Positions 40,006 through 48,955 of a DNA stretch of 64,000 nucleotides are shown here, piece by piece. The notes beneath the pieces are model-generated. The model did not search any database. It saw only the letters and a program-made list of their open reading frames with translations, and was not told where the DNA came from. The stretch lies in the IMG/VR virus record IMGVR_UViG_3300032050_009888, positions 1 to 64,000 of that record. One strand, 5' to 3'. Numbering within the stretch: the first letter of the stretch is position 1; the number at the start of each line of letters is the position of its first letter. Origin of the DNA: a virus. The translations under genes were made by a program, and so were the position numbers.

Positions 40006-42132
40006 ATGGCAGAAACTTTAATATCACCTGGTGTTTTAGCAAGAGAAAATGATTCATCTTTTGTAAGCAAAAGACCTGTTACTGTAGGAGCAGCGATAAT
40101 TGGACCAACAGTTAAAGGTCCTGTTGAAATTCCAACAGTAGTTACTACATATAGTGAATATGTTAATAAATTTGGTACTACTCTTCAAAGCGGAAGCGCC
40201 GCAAATTTAAAAACATATTCTTATTTTACCTCAATAGCAGCGTATAATTATTTCCAAAATGGTGGAACGTCATTATTAGTAGCAAGAGTAGTATCAGGCT
40301 CATACACTCCAGCGACTAGCTCAGCTGTTAATAATAATGTAGCAGCCGCTTCAGGTACCCCAGCAACTGCTACTGTTATTTTTAACGCTAGTGATACTGG
40401 ATCTTATCAAGGAATGGCTATAACAATAGGAAGTAATTCTTGGTATTTATCTGGATACCCAGCTAACTATTCTACATACTATAATAATACATTAGATTAT
40501 GCTTATTTTAATACTAGCTCAGGAGCAACTTGGGTAGATAGTTTAGTTATAGCTATTAATAACTGGGCTGGCGGAAATGAATTATCTCAATATGTTGTTG
40601 CTAGTTCACCAGGCGCTGGACAATTAACTTTAACAGGCAATGCTGGAGATACAAGTATAAATGGAGCTAGTATATATTTTACAGATTATGTAGGTGAACA
40701 ACTAACAAACCCAGGTAATTTTGTAATAACAGCTAGTGGCGCAACTGCTAATACTCCTTCTGAAGCATTTGTTTTAGAGACATTCTCTGAAGGTGTTATT
40801 ATGAATAATACTGGAGCAACAACCACAAATAATGTATTAGTAAGTGGATCAGTAGATAATGTTAGATGGCAGATTCTTAACTCAAATACCTCATCCGGTA
40901 CCTTTGATTTATTAATTAGAAGAGGTGATGATAATATTCTTCAACCTGTAGTATTAGAAACATGGACTAATTTAAGTTTAGATCCTAATACTTCTAATTA
41001 TGTTTCTAGAGTATTAGGTGATATGGTTGAAGCTTATGACTCAGTTAATAATCAAGTAACATTTACTGGTACTTTCCCTAATAGATCCAATTATGTAAGA
41101 GTTAAACAAGTTAATTATACTACACCTAATTATCTTAACTCTAACGGTACATTATCAAATGCCTCTTATACATCATCAATTCCTATTAACGCTAGCGGAA
41201 CATTTGGAGCAGCTTTAGGCACAGTAGCTGGTGGTGCTAATTTTTATAATGCTATTAATAGTACTAATACTCAAGGAGTACAAGGATCTGATTATAGTAA
41301 CATGATCAATTTGTTAGCTAATCAAGATGATTATAGATTTAACATATTATTAACTCCTGGTTTATATGATGGTGATTATACTCAACAAGTATCTAGCATC
41401 ATAAACAATACTCAAGATCGTGGTGATAATATTTATGTTCTTGATCTTGTAAAGTATGGCCAACAAATCACACAAGTTGTCCCAGCGGCTGCTAATCGTA
41501 ATACATCATATGCTGCTTCATATTGGCCTTGGGTACAAATTATTGAACCTTCAACAGGTGAATTAGTTTGGGTTCCTGCTTCAACAGTAATAGCTGGAGT
41601 ATATGCTTATAACGACTCAGTAGCAGAACCTTGGTTCGCACCAGCTGGTATTAACAGAGGTGGTTTATCTACAGTAGTAAGAGCTGAAAAGAAATTATCT
41701 CAAGCCAACCGCGATTCATTATACACTGGAAAAGTAAATCCAATAGCAACATTCCCTGGAACTGGAGTTGTAGTATATGGTCAGAAAACATTACAAACTA
41801 GAGCTTCAGCTCTTGATCGTGTAAATGTTCGTCGCTTGTTGATTGCTCTTAAATCATATATTTCTCAAATCGCTAATAACTTAGTGTTTGAACAAAACAC
41901 AGCTGCTACAAGAAATCAATTCTTAGCTCAAGTTAATCCATATTTAACTAGTGTTCAACAGCGTCAAGGTTTATACGCGTTTAAAGTAATTATGAATGAG
42001 ACTAACAATACACCTGATGTAATTGATAGAAATGAATTAATAGGTCAAATTTATCTTCAACCTACTAAGACTGCTGAATTCATTTACTTAGACTTCAACA
42101 TTACTCCAACTGGTGCTTCTTTCCCAGCGTAA
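40006..42132 (+). CDS. 18: tail sheath protein (gp18-like)
   Basis: 708 residues. The N-terminus (LISPGVLARENDSSFVSKRP, VTVGAAIIGPTVKGPVEIPT) and the YNYFQNGGTSLLVARVV motif are classic contractile sheath. The C-terminal domain (ARVLDRVNVRR-like block ASALDRVNVRRLLIALKSYI, NLVFEQNTAATRNQFL, IYLQPTKTAEFIYLDFNITP) forms the conserved core that interlocks subunits. The middle (residues about 100-400) is Ser/Thr/Gly-rich and probably surface-exposed. It contracts to drive the tube through the envelope. Confidence 0.95.
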   Translation: MAETLISPGVLARENDSSFVSKRPVTVGAAIIGPTVKGPVEIPTVVTTYSEYVNKFGTTLQSGSAANLKTYSYFTSIAAYNYFQNGGTSLLVARVVSGSYTPATSSAVNNNVAAASGTPATATVIFNASDTGSYQGMAITIGSNSWYLSGYPANYSTYYNNTLDYAYFNTSSGATWVDSLVIAINNWAGGNELSQYVVASSPGAGQLTLTGNAGDTSINGASIYFTDYVGEQLTNPGNFVITASGATANTPSEAFVLETFSEGVIMNNTGATTTNNVLVSGSVDNVRWQILNSNTSSGTFDLLIRRGDDNILQPVVLETWTNLSLDPNTSNYVSRVLGDMVEAYDSVNNQVTFTGTFPNRSNYVRVKQVNYTTPNYLNSNGTLSNASYTSSIPINASGTFGAALGTVAGGANFYNAINSTNTQGVQGSDYSNMINLLANQDDYRFNILLTPGLYDGDYTQQVSSIINNTQDRGDNIYVLDLVKYGQQITQVVPAAANRNTSYAASYWPWVQIIEPSTGELVWVPASTVIAGVYAYNDSVAEPWFAPAGINRGGLSTVVRAEKKLSQANRDSLYTGKVNPIATFPGTGVVVYGQKTLQTRASALDRVNVRRLLIALKSYISQIANNLVFEQNTAATRNQFLAQVNPYLTSVQQRQGLYAFKVIMNETNNTPDVIDRNELIGQIYLQPTKTAEFIYLDFNITPTGASFPA

Positions 42133-42148
42133 TTCTTTAAAACACAGA

Positions 42149-42156
42149 TATTTATA
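42149..42156 (+). promoter_or_regulatory. TATTTATA element
   Basis: Sixteen nt after the sheath stop, 22 nt before the tube ATG at 42179, followed by ACAAACAAAAATATAAAC. Confidence 0.55.
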
Positions 42157-42178
42157 ACAAACAAAAATATAAACTACA

Positions 42179-42667
42179 ATGGCAGTATTAGATCCAAATG
42201 AAATATTTTTTACAGCGTTTGAACCAAAAGTAAAAAATCGCTTTATAATGTATGTTGATGGTATTCCTTCATATGTTATTAAGAAAATAGGAGCTGTGAG
42301 CGTGGAAATGGGCGAAATTAAATTAAACCATATTAACGTTTACCGTAAAATTAAAGGCAGAGCTCAATGGGCTGATTTAGAAATGACTTTATTTGACCCT
42401 ATTACTCCTTCTGGTGCTCAAGCGGTAATGGAATGGGTACGTTTACATCATGAATCAGTTACAGGACGTGATGGTTACTCTGATTTCTATAAAAAAGATG
42501 TAACAATTAATATATTAGGTCCTGTAGGTGATATTGTATCTGAATGGATTATTAAAGGAGCATTTATTAAAACAGCTAATTTTGGTGATTATAGCTATGA
42601 TGAAGATGCTGCAGCTCAAGAAATAACTGTTACATTAGGAATGGATTATTGTATATTGAATTTCTAG
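42179..42667 (+). CDS. 19: tail tube protein (gp19-like)
   Basis: 162 residues, the usual size for gp19. Motifs: NEIFFTAFEPKVKNRFIMYV, IPSYVIKKIGAVSVEMGEIK, YRKIKGRAQWADLEMTLFDP, VMEWVRLHHESVTGRDGYSD and the C-terminal DAAAQEITVTLGMDYCILNF. It polymerises as hexameric rings inside the sheath. Followed by a strong terminator. Confidence 0.95.
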   Translation: MAVLDPNEIFFTAFEPKVKNRFIMYVDGIPSYVIKKIGAVSVEMGEIKLNHINVYRKIKGRAQWADLEMTLFDPITPSGAQAVMEWVRLHHESVTGRDGYSDFYKKDVTINILGPVGDIVSEWIIKGAFIKTANFGDYSYDEDAAAQEITVTLGMDYCILNF

Positions 42668-42688
42668 TTAGTAAAAATAAAAGTGAAG

Positions 42689-42716
42689 AAGCTCACCGAT
42701 TTTGGTGAGCTTTTTT
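42689..42716 (+). terminator. rho-independent terminator after the tube gene
   Basis: A perfect 9-bp stem AAGCTCACC / GGTGAGCTT with loop GATTTT, followed by TTTTATTT. Confidence 0.92.
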
Positions 42717-42726
42717 ATTTCGGACA

Positions 42727-42734
42727 TATTTATA
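42727..42734 (+). promoter_or_regulatory. TATTTATA element
   Basis: Embedded in a small inverted repeat CGGACATATTTATATCCG (42721-42738), directly after the tube terminator and 34 nt before the ATG at 42769. Confidence 0.5.
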
Positions 42735-42768
42735 TCCGAATATAATAAGTTACATTTAAATAAAAGCT

Positions 42769-43494
42769 ATGGACGCAATTAAAAATTTTCCAACAGAAGT
42801 TATTGAATTACCTTCAAAAGGTCTAGTATACTCAGAATCAAATCCTTTATCAAGCGGCAAAGTTGAAATGAAATATATGACCGCTAAAGAAGAAGATATT
42901 CTTACAAATCAATCATATATTCAAAAAGGTATTGTATTAGATAAATTATTACAAGCTTTAATTGTGTCTAAAATTGATTATAATGATTTAATTATAGGAG
43001 ATAAAAATGCTATTATGGTGGCAGCTCGTGTATTAGGTTATGGTAAAGATTATAGTTTTGAATATAATGGCTCAGACTACACAGTCGATTTATCTAAAAT
43101 AGATAATAAACCTTTTGAAATTCAAAATAAAGGAGTTAATGAATTTAATTATACTTTACCATCAACAAATACAAACATCACTTATAAAATCTTAACTCAT
43201 GGTGATGAACAAAAGATACAAGCCGAAATTGATGGTCTTAAAAAAATAAATAAAAACGCTTCCCCAGATCTTTCAACACGATTAAAATATATGATCACAT
43301 CAGTTGGGGGAGATCGAGATCCTAAAACAATACGAGAGTTTGTAGATAATTATCTATTAGCTCGAGATTCAAGAGAATTAAGAAAACATATTAGAGATAC
43401 TCAACCCGATGTAGATCTAACTTTTTTTCCCGATGGGAGTGAAAACCGAATCGACATTCCTGTCGGAGTTAAGTTTTTTTGGCCTGACTTCTGA
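42769..43494 (+). CDS. 26: T4_baseplate (gp26-type) protein, possible tail assembly chaperone
   Basis: 241 residues. The start FPTEVIELPSKGLVYSESNP, then GKVEMKYMTAKEEDILTNQS and VLDKLLQALIVSKIDYND is the pattern of the T4_baseplate family (gp26). Further blocks are ILTHGDEQKIQAEIDGLKK and TIREFVDNYLLARDSRELRK. A run of seven T (43474-43480) lies four codons before the stop, where ribosomes could slip into the frame of the next ORF, which overlaps by 62 nt. The gene sits directly before the tape measure gene, the place of frameshifting G/GT-type tail chaperones in other phages. It could therefore be a chaperone rather than a baseplate part; the two labels are not settled by sequence alone. 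Confidence 0.8.
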   Translation: MDAIKNFPTEVIELPSKGLVYSESNPLSSGKVEMKYMTAKEEDILTNQSYIQKGIVLDKLLQALIVSKIDYNDLIIGDKNAIMVAARVLGYGKDYSFEYNGSDYTVDLSKIDNKPFEIQNKGVNEFNYTLPSTNTNITYKILTHGDEQKIQAEIDGLKKINKNASPDLSTRLKYMITSVGGDRDPKTIREFVDNYLLARDSRELRKHIRDTQPDVDLTFFPDGSENRIDIPVGVKFFWPDF

Positions 43495-43795
43495 GACCGC
43501 GCCTCTATATAGAGTCAATCTATTCACCCTAATCCATGAAATAGTATTCCATGGAAAGGGTGGGTATGATTGGGAAACCATTTACAACATGCCTAGGTGG
43601 TTACGCCAGTTTACTTATAATAAAATAAACGATTACTATAAAAGAGAAGCAGAAGAATATGAAAATGCTAAAAGTAAAGGTGACAATAAATCAACACTAG
43701 TTGATCCATCAGGTAAAATAAATAAAGAAGCATTTAGAGAAGCTTCACCTAAATCTACATCTGGACCTCAATCATCTAAAGTAAAATATAAATAA
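43433..43795 (+). CDS. overlapping ORF, likely frameshift extension of the gp26-type gene
   Basis: The open frame encodes 120 residues. The part inside the overlap (43433-43494) has no conserved look, while the part after it, LFTLIHEIVFHGKGGYDWET then IYNMPRWLRQFTYNKINDYY, is a clear conserved domain followed by a charged disordered tail. Translation could start at the ATG at 43433 or arise by slipping from the upstream frame at the seven-T run; this frame is +1 relative to the upstream gene. The tape measure gene follows at 43838. I favour the frameshift reading, with independent initiation as the alternative. Confidence 0.65.
   Translation: MGVKTESTFLSELSFFGLTSETAPLYRVNLFTLIHEIVFHGKGGYDWETIYNMPRWLRQFTYNKINDYYKREAEEYENAKSKGDNKSTLVDPSGKINKEAFREASPKSTSGPQSSKVKYK
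43474..43480 (+). other. candidate programmed frameshift site (TTTTTTT)
   Basis: Upstream frame reads AAG TTT TTT TGG; downstream frame reads AGT TTT TTT GGC. A Phe-tRNA on the second TTT can re-pair with TTT after a +1 slip, and also after a -2 slip. A second seven-T run (43422-43428) lies 52 nt upstream, before the ORF overlap. Confidence 0.5.
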
Positions 43796-43811
43796 AAATT
43801 ATATTTTTCAA

Positions 43812-43819
43812 TATTTATA
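43812..43819 (+). promoter_or_regulatory. TATTTATA element
   Basis: Context CAATATTTATAACATATA; 18 nt before the tape measure ATG at 43838. Confidence 0.5.
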
Positions 43820-43837
43820 ACATATATACTTTAGTAA

Positions 43838-46177
43838 ATGGCCCCAGATCCAAATGAAATAAATAGAAAAATCCAGGAAGAAATAAATAAACTTACTGGA
43901 CAGACTAAAAGAAATTGGCAAGATATATATGATACCTTAAGGAATTCAGGAGCTAGTCTTGATCAAATGCAAGATTTACTTGAAAGTGTAGAGGATTTAG
44001 TTGATAAAATAAGAGGAAGTTTAGATTATACTGCTAGTGCTTTTAGAAATATTGTTAAAGAAATACAAATAGGTAATAAAGCTTTACAATTCCAAGAAAC
44101 TCTTATATCTAGAGCTAATACTGTAGCTAGACAAACTTTAGAAATAAGAAAAGGCGACACTTTTGCTAGCGCCTCTAAAATACAAAGCCTTCAACGAGAA
44201 TCCCAATTAAATTTAGATCAATTAAAGTCTCTTAGAGACTCAGGAAAATTACAAGGAGATCAATTAACTCTTATTGATGAACAAATAAGTGGATTAGAAA
44301 CTGTAATTAAAGAACTTGAAGATATTGATGATAATAATAAAAAAATAAATAAAGGATTTATAGGAACTGTCCCTGCTTTAGCTAAAATGTTTTCTAATGT
44401 AGGGATAGTAGGTAATTCTTTAACAGAAGCATATCAAACAACAGTACAATTAGGTCAAGGAGCTTTAGCAGCTGGGGTTGAATTTAATACTATGGGTACT
44501 TTTACCCAAGCGTTTGGATCACAGCTTAAAGAAGCTTTAGGTCCTATGGCTTTACTAATTATGCTTGTTGAACAACTTAAAGATGCATTTTTAGTAGCTG
44601 ATACATCTACTGGTGATTTAGCTAAAGATTTTAATATAACATATGATGCTGCTGCTGGTGTAAGACAAGAACTTATAGAAATAGGTAATTTATCTGGTGA
44701 CGCAGCTTTAACTTCTAAAAAATTACAAGAATCAACTGTAGCAATAGGTAAAGCTTTAGGTTCTAATGCTATTTTAAATGAAAAAGATTTAGTCTTTATG
44801 ACTAAAATGCGAGAGCAAGCTGGTTTCACCAATGATGAGTTGGTAGAAATGCAAAAATATACTTTAGCAACCGGAGGTAATTTAGAAGAAAACACTAAAA
44901 ATTTAATGTTTGCTGCCAAAACAACAGCATTAAATAATGGTGTTTTACTAAATGAAAAAGACATAATGCGAGATATAGCTAAAACCTCTGACGCTGTTAA
45001 ATTATCAATAGCAGGAGGAGCAACAGCATTAGGTAGAGCTGCAGCACAGGCTAAAGTTTTTGGAATGAATCTAGACCAATTAAATAATATAGCAGGCGGT
45101 TTGATGGATTTTGAATCATCAATTAGTGCTGAATTAGAAGCACAACTTTTAACAGGTAAAGATATCAATTTAGAGCAAGCTCGCTTATATGCTTTAAATA
45201 ATGATATGGAGGGATTATCCAAAGAAATAGCTAAAAACTATGGCAGTGTAGAACAATTCAGTAAAATGAATAGACTACAGCAAGAAGCAACAGCTAAAGC
45301 TGTAGGTATGTCTCGTGAAGAGTTAGCTAAAACCTTAACTGATGCTGAAGCGTTAAAAGGAATATCAGGTGACCAAGCTAAAAATGCTCAAGCTGCTTTA
45401 AATGCTGCTAGAGCTAGAGGAATGTCTGAAGAAGAAATAGCTCAAACTGGGGTTGATAATCTAATGAAACAACAAGATCTTCAACAACGATTTAATCAAT
45501 CTGTTGAAAAATTAAAAGAAATATTTGTTTCTATAGCTGAACCTATTTTAAAAATAGTCTCACCTCTAGCGGATTTAGTATCAACAGTTCTCCCAGCTAT
45601 TAATTTACTTTTATCTCCATTAGTTGAAGGGTTTAATTTAATATCACAAGCTGTTGGTGCTTTTGTTGGGGGTTTAAAAGAAGGTAATCCTTTAGCTTTA
45701 ACTTTAGCAGGAACAATGGCTTTAATAGCTTCCCGATCTATTATAGCTGCTATAAGTGGAATATGGCTTGCTCTTTCTAAAATACCTCTTGGTGTAGGAT
45801 TAGCTTTAGCTGGTACAGCAACAGCTGGATTTATTAGTATGTTGGCTAAAGGTAAAACCGCTATGCCTGTTGGAGATATGTATAGTCCTCCTGATGGAAA
45901 AACACAAGTTTCAACTAAAGAAGGAGGATTATTTGAATTAAGTAAAAATGATACTTTAATAGCAGGACCTATTAGAGATAGATCAAATAATCAACAAGGA
46001 AGAGGTAATGAAGTTGGAGAAAATCTCGCGGTGAGAGAATTACAAGAAATAAAAAGTATATTAAAAAGAACATATGATTTAGAAAAATCTTCAAAATCAA
46101 CAATAAGCGGAACTGATGAATTATCAACGGATAAACGTGGAACAAAAGCAAATGTTAATACTTACAAACTTCAATAA
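43838..46177 (+). CDS. tape measure protein
   Basis: 779 residues. Residues 1-170 are coiled-coil (DQMQDLLESVEDLVDKIRGS, SLQRESQLNLDQLKSLRDSG). The middle is Ala-rich and helical (AALNAARARGMSEEEIAQTG). Residues about 565-675 include several hydrophobic helices (PILKIVSPLADLVSTVLPAI, LTLAGTMALIASRSIIAAIS, GVGLALAGTATAGFISML) typical of tape measure proteins that interact with the host inner membrane. The tail is polar and disordered. It sets tail length and probably forms the DNA channel. It replaces T4 gp29 in position. Confidence 0.85.
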   Translation: MAPDPNEINRKIQEEINKLTGQTKRNWQDIYDTLRNSGASLDQMQDLLESVEDLVDKIRGSLDYTASAFRNIVKEIQIGNKALQFQETLISRANTVARQTLEIRKGDTFASASKIQSLQRESQLNLDQLKSLRDSGKLQGDQLTLIDEQISGLETVIKELEDIDDNNKKINKGFIGTVPALAKMFSNVGIVGNSLTEAYQTTVQLGQGALAAGVEFNTMGTFTQAFGSQLKEALGPMALLIMLVEQLKDAFLVADTSTGDLAKDFNITYDAAAGVRQELIEIGNLSGDAALTSKKLQESTVAIGKALGSNAILNEKDLVFMTKMREQAGFTNDELVEMQKYTLATGGNLEENTKNLMFAAKTTALNNGVLLNEKDIMRDIAKTSDAVKLSIAGGATALGRAAAQAKVFGMNLDQLNNIAGGLMDFESSISAELEAQLLTGKDINLEQARLYALNNDMEGLSKEIAKNYGSVEQFSKMNRLQQEATAKAVGMSREELAKTLTDAEALKGISGDQAKNAQAALNAARARGMSEEEIAQTGVDNLMKQQDLQQRFNQSVEKLKEIFVSIAEPILKIVSPLADLVSTVLPAINLLLSPLVEGFNLISQAVGAFVGGLKEGNPLALTLAGTMALIASRSIIAAISGIWLALSKIPLGVGLALAGTATAGFISMLAKGKTAMPVGDMYSPPDGKTQVSTKEGGLFELSKNDTLIAGPIRDRSNNQQGRGNEVGENLAVRELQEIKSILKRTYDLEKSSKSTISGTDELSTDKRGTKANVNTYKLQ

Positions 46178-46184
46178 ATAATCA

Positions 46185-46192
46185 TATTTATA
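46185..46192 (+). promoter_or_regulatory. TATTTATA element
   Basis: Seven nt after the tape measure stop codon and 21 nt before the ATG at 46214. Confidence 0.5.
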
Positions 46193-46213
46193 ATAAATTA
46201 AACCCTAATAAAC

Positions 46214-46501
46214 ATGCCAGGACTTCGCGATAAATTAGCAACTGATGGTTCCGTATTATCATACGGAAATGGTCAAACTCCAAACACAAATCCAGGAGCA
46301 ACCCAACAATCTAAACTTCATGCTGATGGTAATCAAGCAGGATACTCATTAAATGGATCAGATTTTACTGATGTAAATGGTGCTTTTCAAGCCTATAATG
46401 ATGGAACAAATAATGTTCTTCCTATGCCATCACAATTAGATTTAGATGGTCAAAAACCATCATCATACTCAGATAATGGACCTCTTGAAGGCCGTTACTA
46501 A
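46214..46501 (+). CDS. small Gly/Asn-rich baseplate-region protein
   Basis: 95 residues: RDKLATDGSVLSYGNGQTPN, KLHADGNQAGYSLNGSDFTD, VNGAFQAYNDGTNN and MPSQLDLDGQKPSSYSDNGP. Short DG/NG turns dominate and no helix or transmembrane segment is seen. Similar small proteins lie between tape measure and baseplate genes in related phages. Probably a minor virion protein; function unknown. Confidence 0.55.
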   Translation: MPGLRDKLATDGSVLSYGNGQTPNTNPGATQQSKLHADGNQAGYSLNGSDFTDVNGAFQAYNDGTNNVLPMPSQLDLDGQKPSSYSDNGPLEGRY

Positions 46502-46511
46502 AATTTAAAAT

Positions 46512-48590
46512 ATGGCTTTACTAGATCTTAAAACAGATTTAAAAGATTTAAAATTTGGTAATGATGAACGCGGTGGAGGAAATAGTGGGCAACCTTACGT
46601 CGCTACTAGAATCCCAGCTACTAACGAAGCTCTCCAAACTGGATTTTCTGGAGCAACTCTCCCTCTTTTAGGAGCGGGAGCTGGAGCAGCTGTAGGTGCT
46701 ATTGGTGGATCTATTTTAGGAGCATCAGGTACAGGAGCTATAATAGGAGCAGCGGCTGGATTAGGAGCAGGTTTAATAGCTGGAAACCAACAAGGTGATT
46801 CATTTAGAATACCTACAGCTGGTACTGGTGGTCCTGATTTTTTAGTTCGAGGAGGTACTTTATTACCTAATATTATAGTAAATGATGAAATTCGTTTAGC
46901 TAAATTTTTTGCTAGTACTGAGGGACTTTTATTTACAGTTAAACAAAATCTTTTATCAAGATTAGCAGTTAAGACTCAAGTTAGTCCAAAATTATTAAAT
47001 GGAGATGTTTATACTCCTCTTAGCTCTTTAATTGAGGCAGCTGGTATTCCGTTTGGAATTCATGTTAATAAACAAGGTTTAAACCCATTTGAAGAAACAG
47101 GAGCATATTCTACTAATCAAAGTTTATATGGAGTTAAGATTAATTCAACACAACCCCAAAAAGAAAACAGATTAGTAGAATTATATGGAGCAAAATTCTT
47201 ATACGCCAACTCAAATAATGCAATCCCAGAAGTATTCTTACAAAATAATATTTCTCCTGATCCTCTTAATATTCTTTCCTACTCAGGAGGGCCAGATTCT
47301 CCTTTAGGTATAGGTAAAACTCAAATAAGAGCAGCTAATAATTTAGTTTTTAAATTAAACGCAGATAAACAACTTCAAAGACCAAATATTAATTATTTAA
47401 CATTTGATTATTGGGATTTAAATACAGAATTAGGTAATACTGATGATGCCGCGACTGTATTTAGTGTTATTCAACAATCAACCCGCTCTGGTCCAAATGC
47501 AAGTTTAGGAGCTGTATCAAACGCACTTCCTGCAGAACTTCCTACTGTTAACGTATTTGCAGCTGGAGCAGAAGGAGAGTTAAATAATCCTAGAAATGTT
47601 AAATCATATATTCCTTCTAGTAAACAAATAGATTTTAGAAAACCTTTATTAAGAAAGATTATCGACAACAAGGCAACCAATACACTTATATCTAAAGCTC
47701 CTTTATACAACCCAGGTTATGGGGCTACTATAGAACAAAGAACAAATCTAGGTGACCCAGGAAATGCTACAGATAAAGATGTAACTAGTTATACTAATGG
47801 AACATATTCAGGAGCTGCTTCTAAAAATTCTTTTGATAAAATAAATGCTTTACCAATATATAAAAAAGACAAACCAGCAGAAATAGGAAATGATTTAATT
47901 AATTTTAGAATAGGAGTTATAGATATAGATAAACCTGGTGGAGATAAAACATATATTCATTTTAGAGCTTTTTTAGATCAAATATCAGATAGTTACACAT
48001 CTGATTGGAATTCTATAAAATATTTAGGAAGAGGAGAAAATTTTTATAATTATCAGGGTTTTGATAGAAAAGTTTCATTATCTTGGACAGTAGCAGCTCA
48101 ATCAAAAGTTGAGTTAATACCTATGTATAAAAAATTAAATTATTTAGCTTCTCTTTGCACCCCAGATTATAGTGCTTTTGGATATATGAGAGGAAATATA
48201 GTCACATTAACTATCGGAGGATATTTTTATGAACAACCAGGAATAATAACTGGGTTAAGTTATGAAATGAATGACGAAAATTCTTCTTGGGAGATAGCTA
48301 TAAATGATGAAGGAAATCCTGACCCTAGTGTTAAACAATTACCTCATTTAATTAAAGTTAGAGGATTTGAATTTATTCCAATTCATCCATTTATCCCAAG
48401 AAAACAAGTAAATACACTTAACTTTGACCCAACCCAACCTAACATTTTAGAATCAGGAAATAATAAAAACATATACGGAGATCAAAGATATATAGCTTTA
48501 GTAGATGGTACAAAGGTTTCAAATTATGGAGATGCAAATTCTAACCCTACTCCACCACCCACTCCTTTAAATACTCCTCGTTATGCATAA
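46512..48590 (+). CDS. baseplate/tube-initiation protein with glycine-zipper segment
   Basis: 692 residues. Residues about 45-95 are a glycine-rich hydrophobic stretch (LPLLGAGAGAAVGAIGGSIL, IIGAAAGLGAGLIAGN) like membrane-inserting glycine zippers. The C-terminal ~250 residues resemble tail-tube-related baseplate proteins (gp48/gp54 region of T4): RIGVIDIDKPGGDKTYIHFR, FLDQISDSYTSDWNSIKYLG, RKVSLSWTVAAQSKVELIPM, LASLCTPDYSAFGYMRGNIV and GIITGLSYEMND. It likely caps the hub to start tube growth. The zipper could help penetrate the host membrane. The homology call is moderate. Confidence 0.65.
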   Translation: MALLDLKTDLKDLKFGNDERGGGNSGQPYVATRIPATNEALQTGFSGATLPLLGAGAGAAVGAIGGSILGASGTGAIIGAAAGLGAGLIAGNQQGDSFRIPTAGTGGPDFLVRGGTLLPNIIVNDEIRLAKFFASTEGLLFTVKQNLLSRLAVKTQVSPKLLNGDVYTPLSSLIEAAGIPFGIHVNKQGLNPFEETGAYSTNQSLYGVKINSTQPQKENRLVELYGAKFLYANSNNAIPEVFLQNNISPDPLNILSYSGGPDSPLGIGKTQIRAANNLVFKLNADKQLQRPNINYLTFDYWDLNTELGNTDDAATVFSVIQQSTRSGPNASLGAVSNALPAELPTVNVFAAGAEGELNNPRNVKSYIPSSKQIDFRKPLLRKIIDNKATNTLISKAPLYNPGYGATIEQRTNLGDPGNATDKDVTSYTNGTYSGAASKNSFDKINALPIYKKDKPAEIGNDLINFRIGVIDIDKPGGDKTYIHFRAFLDQISDSYTSDWNSIKYLGRGENFYNYQGFDRKVSLSWTVAAQSKVELIPMYKKLNYLASLCTPDYSAFGYMRGNIVTLTIGGYFYEQPGIITGLSYEMNDENSSWEIAINDEGNPDPSVKQLPHLIKVRGFEFIPIHPFIPRKQVNTLNFDPTQPNILESGNNKNIYGDQRYIALVDGTKVSNYGDANSNPTPPPTPLNTPRYA

Positions 48591-48605
48591 TACTAAAATA
48601 TAATC

Positions 48606-48953
48606 ATGAATCGTTATTTAGGTATACCAATTATAAATGTTGATAACAAAAAATGTTATCAAACCTCTCGTTATCCTGAGATCCCATTGTCAGATCAAGA
48701 TATATATGTTTATACAACTCAAGGGGATAGATTTGATACATTAGCTAATCAATATTATGGAGACCAATCTTATTGGTGGATAATATCTATAGCTAACACT
48801 GCTATAGCTGGAACTGATTTACCAACAGACCTACCTCAAGATTCTTTACTTATACCTGAAGGATCACAAATACGAATCCCAGCACCCGGAAATTTTGGAA
48901 CATCATTTCCTGTTAGTGCAATTAATAGTTATGAAAATTTTAATAAAACATAA
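48606..48953 (+). CDS. LysM-like baseplate protein (gp53-type)
   Basis: 115 residues. DIYVYTTQGDRFDTLANQYY, then GDQSYWWIISIANTA and LLIPEGSQIRIPAPGNFG match the LysM-like fold of small baseplate wedge proteins (T4 gp53). It probably stabilises the baseplate or binds peptidoglycan. It lies between two large baseplate genes, 2 nt before the hub gene. Confidence 0.75.
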   Translation: MNRYLGIPIINVDNKKCYQTSRYPEIPLSDQDIYVYTTQGDRFDTLANQYYGDQSYWWIISIANTAIAGTDLPTDLPQDSLLIPEGSQIRIPAPGNFGTSFPVSAINSYENFNKT

Positions 48954-48955
48954 AA

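Noticed and set aside
43433-43494. Simple sequencing error at the seven-T run
   Set aside because: Not excluded, but the chaperone-like position before the tape measure gene makes a programmed slip the better explanation.
44455-45222. 255-codon minus-strand ORF opposite the tape measure gene
   Set aside because: A shadow of the Ala-rich helical gene; no domain, leader or promoter.
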